From NCBI GenBank assembly GCA_002840835.1, contig PHCQ01000051.1:1-36248 (forward strand): DNA of 36,248 nt. Direction: 5' to 3'. The position numbers and the translations under genes are program-made. Positions 34,126 to 36,248 of this stretch are shown here, one piece after another. The notes beneath the pieces were generated by a model. It saw only the letters and a program-made list of their open reading frames with translations. It was not told the origin of the DNA and did no database searches. Each line of letters starts with the position of its first letter. The stretch's first letter is position 1. Origin of the DNA: Betaproteobacteria bacterium HGW-Betaproteobacteria-16 (GTDB lineage: Bacteria > Pseudomonadota > Gammaproteobacteria > Burkholderiales > Burkholderiaceae_C).

Positions 34126-35070
34126 TCAGTTCAGGGCGGCGAGTTGCTGGTCAATCAGCATCAGCTGGGCCTTCTTTTCGTCTTCGCTCAGTTTGCTGTC
34201 GGCTTCGACCTTGGTGCGCTTGCTGAACAGGTCCAGCTGGCGAATCGGGGTGAGCTGATCGTTGGTGGATGCCTTGAAGCCGGAGAGCTTGGAGAGCTTC
34301 ATCACCACCGCCTTTTCCTTCGGATCGGTCTTGGCGTAGTTCACGAAGAAGGACTTGATCTTGTCCTTGCTGGCCTGAGGCAGTTCCTTGTGCATGACCA
34401 GCGGGTCCAGCGGGATCAGGGGTGAGGTCCAGACGATCTTGATGTCCTTGAACTTCTCGGGCTGACGGGTCTTGATCTTGTCCAGGTTCTCGCTGTTGTT
34501 GGTGGCCACGTCCACCTGCTTGTTGGCCACGGCGAGTGCATTGGCCTCGTGGTTCGCGCTGCGCACCACCTTGAACGCGGATTTGGCGTCCACCTTGTTC
34601 TTGGCGAACACATAGAAGCCGGGGACCAGGAAGCCGCTGGTGGAGTTGGGGTCGCCGTTGCCGAAGCTCAGGTCCTTGGCGTTCTTGAGCACGTCTTCCA
34701 TCGAAGCCAGGGGGCTGCTCTGGTGAACGATGAGGTGCGAGTAGTAGCCCTGCGTGCCATCGGCATTGACCATCTGCGCAAACACTTCACCGTTGGCGCG
34801 GTCCACCGCTTCCATGGCCGACTTGTTGCCCAGCCAGGCCACATGCACCTTGTTGAAGCGCATGCCTTCGATGATGCCGGCGTAGTCAGGAGCGAAGAAA
34901 GCCTTGACCTTCAGGCCGGTCTGTTTCTCCATGTCGTCCAGCAGCGGCTGCCAGTCGGCCTTGAGGTTCTGCGTGGACTCAGTGGAGATGATGCCGAAGT
35001 TGATCTCCTGGCCGTGGGCCAGCGTGAGGGTGAGGCCGGCGGCGAGCGCAGCGGCAGCGTGCTTGATCAT
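34126..35070 (-). CDS. phnD: Phosphonate ABC transporter substrate-binding protein
   Basis: A 314-residue periplasmic protein with a signal peptide ending A-H-G. It is close to Escherichia coli PhnD: I-S-T-E-S-x-[21 protein letters not shown] and [18 protein letters not shown] are almost the same. E. coli PhnD prefers 2-aminoethylphosphonate, which agrees with the PhnZ-like gene downstream. The ATG after AGGAG is chosen. Confidence 0.95.
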   Translation of the reverse strand: MIKHAAAALAAGLTLTLAHGQEINFGIISTESTQNLKADWQPLLDDMEKQTGLKVKAFFAPDYAGIIEGMRFNKVHVAWLGNKSAMEAVDRANGEVFAQMVNADGTQGYYSHLIVHQSSPLASMEDVLKNAKDLSFGNGDPNSTSGFLVPGFYVFAKNKVDAKSAFKVVRSANHEANALAVANKQVDVATNNSENLDKIKTRQPEKFKDIKIVWTSPLIPLDPLVMHKELPQASKDKIKSFFVNYAKTDPKEKAVVMKLSKLSGFKASTNDQLTPIRQLDLFSKRTKVEADSKLSEDEKKAQLMLIDQQLAALN

Positions 35071-35125
35071 GGACAGACTCCTGTGGTGCAAAAAAAAAGA
35101 AGAACGAGGGGAGAAGTGGGGCCGC

Positions 35126-35980
35126 TCAGGCGGCCTGGGGAAACGGCTGTTGCCAGCCAGCGGCAGCGTTGGGTTGATGGGTCACGCCGGTGTGCACGCT
35201 TTCGCTGCCGTTGAGGATTTCATCGGCCTGCATGCCATAGAGCTCGCGCAGCAAGGCCGGCGTGAGACGTTCGGAAGGCCCGTCAAACACCACACGGCCC
35301 TGGTGCAGCGCCACGGTGCGCGGGCAGTAGCGGCGCGCCATGTCCACTTGATGCAAAGACACCACCACCGTGCAGCCGTCTTCGCGGCAGATGCGCGCGA
35401 GGATCTCCATGACGTTGCGCGAAGACTCCGGGTCCAGCGAGGCAATGGGTTCATCGGCCAGTACCACACGGGCGCCCTGCACCAGGGTGCGCGCAATGGC
35501 GGCACGCTGCTGCTGGCCACCGGAAAGCGTGGAGGCCCGCTGTGCGTGGCATTCAGCAATGCCCACCCGGTCCAGCGCTTCCAGCGCCAGTGCACGTTCG
35601 CGCACGGTGAACACGCGAGTGACAGAGCGCCACCACGGCATCTGATGCAGCCGACCCACCAGCACATTGACCAGCACAGGCAGCCGGTCCACCAGGTTGA
35701 ACTGCTGGAAGACGAAGCCGATGCGCGCACGCGTCTTGCGAACATTGCGCTGGATCTGCCCACCGCGCTGCACACATTCCCCATACACCTCGATGCAGGA
35801 CTCGCTGCCGGCATCGGCCGGCATGAGACCGGCGATGTGGCGCAGCAGCGTGGACTTGCCGGAGCCGGATGCGCCGATGAGGGCGACCATTTCGCCCTGT
35901 TCGATTTCCAGGTCGATGTCGCGCAGGGCGTGCTTGCCGTTGCCGAAGTGCTTGTTCAGTTTTTCGATGTGCAGGCTCAT
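35126..35980 (-). CDS. phnC: Phosphonate ABC transporter ATP-binding protein
   Basis: A 284-residue ATPase with Walker [11 protein letters not shown]-loop F-V-F-Q-Q-F-N-L-V, signature L-S-G-G-Q-Q-Q-R, Walker [10 protein letters not shown] and the switch histidine in V-S-L-H-Q-V. It powers the PhnD-PhnE importer. The ATG eight bases after AGGAG is chosen; ten earlier codons lack a ribosome site. It is first in the phnCDE-HD operon. Confidence 0.95.
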   Translation of the reverse strand: MSLHIEKLNKHFGNGKHALRDIDLEIEQGEMVALIGASGSGKSTLLRHIAGLMPADAGSESCIEVYGECVQRGGQIQRNVRKTRARIGFVFQQFNLVDRLPVLVNVLVGRLHQMPWWRSVTRVFTVRERALALEALDRVGIAECHAQRASTLSGGQQQRAAIARTLVQGARVVLADEPIASLDPESSRNVMEILARICREDGCTVVVSLHQVDMARRYCPRTVALHQGRVVFDGPSERLTPALLRELYGMQADEILNGSESVHTGVTHQPNAAAGWQQPFPQAA

Positions 35981-35999
35981 GGTCGCGACTCCTTGTAGA

Positions 36000-36009
36000 T
36001 GTCTATACA
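36000..36009. promoter_or_regulatory. Candidate GntR-type operator before phnC
   Basis: TGTCTATACA (TGTATAGACA on the minus strand) lies about 20 bases before the phnC ATG and overlaps a TATAGA -10-like element. It fits the GT-N4-AC core of GntR/HutC-family operators such as PhnF. The regulator gene is not in the window. Confidence 0.45.
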
Positions 36010-36183
36010 AGCAGTGTCTTTTGGGTTGGTGACAGTTTGTTGACGGGTTGAGGAAGTTTTCTGGACATGAGGGTTTTTTGTTCGCTCGCCTCTGTGAGGA
36101 GAGGTTGGGGTGAGAGGCCTATGTGCGCCGGTTTTCGTTTGCTTCGGAGGCTTGGTTTGGCCGGGTCTCGGCCCGGCGGCCGA

Positions 36184-36217
36184 CCTACCTTTCTTTGCTT
36201 CGCCAAAGAAACGTAGG
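36184..36217. repeat. Hairpin-forming repeat-like element
   Basis: CCTAC-C-TTTCTTTG and CAAAGAAA-C-GTAGG form a 13-pair stem with one C-C mismatch around a six-base loop. AAAGAAAGGCG follows at once. It resembles intergenic repeats seen in Comamonadaceae genomes (from memory, not searched). A 72-codon minus-strand frame over it (36003-36221) is probably not a gene. Confidence 0.5.
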
Positions 36218-36248
36218 CCAAAGAAAGGCGAGCCGAAGTCCGGGGCCC

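Noticed and set aside
32850..34226. 458-codon plus-strand open frame across the PhnZ-like and phnE genes
   Set aside because: Low-complexity His/Gln/Gly/Arg translation spanning two well-supported minus-strand genes and their boundary.
36003..36221. 72-codon minus-strand open frame upstream of phnC
   Set aside because: It overlaps a strong inverted repeat, has a basic low-complexity product, and its end runs into the phnC promoter and operator region.

Overview
The window is high-GC, densely coded bacterial DNA with the gene content and codon use of a betaproteobacterium, most likely of the Comamonadaceae (Hydrogenophaga/Acidovorax-like). This rests on family resemblance of the PhnCDE, arsenic and CheB/CheR genes; no rRNA or other taxonomic marker is present. 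Nearly everything right of 8.3 kb lies on the minus strand, the exception being a Crp-like regulator gene. No complete mobile element or CRISPR array is seen; only the 3' end of an IS481-like transposase gene lies at the left edge.

Layout. 1-8.2 kb is a mixed accessory block: transposase tail, SMR efflux pump, Tat-exported serine hydrolase; a minus-strand run of ankyrin protein, frameshifted DJ-1/PfpI gene, AlaX-like editing protein and cupin; then an AraC regulator divergent from an SDR gene and a patatin-like lipoprotein gene. 8.3-11.2 kb is one 948-residue subtilase with a cysteine-rich hinge and a large C-terminal region I cannot assign. 11.6-15.6 kb is a KaiB-like gene joined by an ATGA overlap to a large PAS hybrid histidine kinase with a C-terminal Hpt domain. 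15.9-20.0 kb is a Csu-type (spore-coat-U) chaperone-usher fimbrial operon. Its leader contains a clear class I cyclic-di-GMP (GEMM) riboswitch followed by two mutually exclusive hairpins that look like an expression platform. 20.4-24.5 kb holds a FixJ/NarL-type response regulator, a small PAS protein and a CheB-CheR-PAS fusion. A Crp-like regulator diverges from that fusion gene.

25.4-27.1 kb carries a small membrane protein gene and a ParD-like/methionine-aminopeptidase pair with an inverted repeat at its promoter. 27.15-32.55 kb is an arsenic operon: gapdh-arsJ-arsR-arsC(LMW-PTP type)-acr3-arsC(glutaredoxin type)-arsH. It has an ArsR-like palindrome before its first gene and an intrinsic terminator inside. 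32.7-36.0 kb is a phosphonate uptake operon, phnC-phnD-phnE, ending with a PhnZ-like HD-domain oxygenase gene.

How it may fit together. The most interesting unit is about 11.6-24.5 kb: a KaiB-linked sensor kinase, a FixJ-like response regulator, a CheB/CheR/PAS signalling protein and a fimbrial operon under a c-di-GMP riboswitch. A TACG-rich palindrome lies upstream of both the kaiB-kinase operon and the fimbrial operon, which suggests (inference only) a shared regulator.
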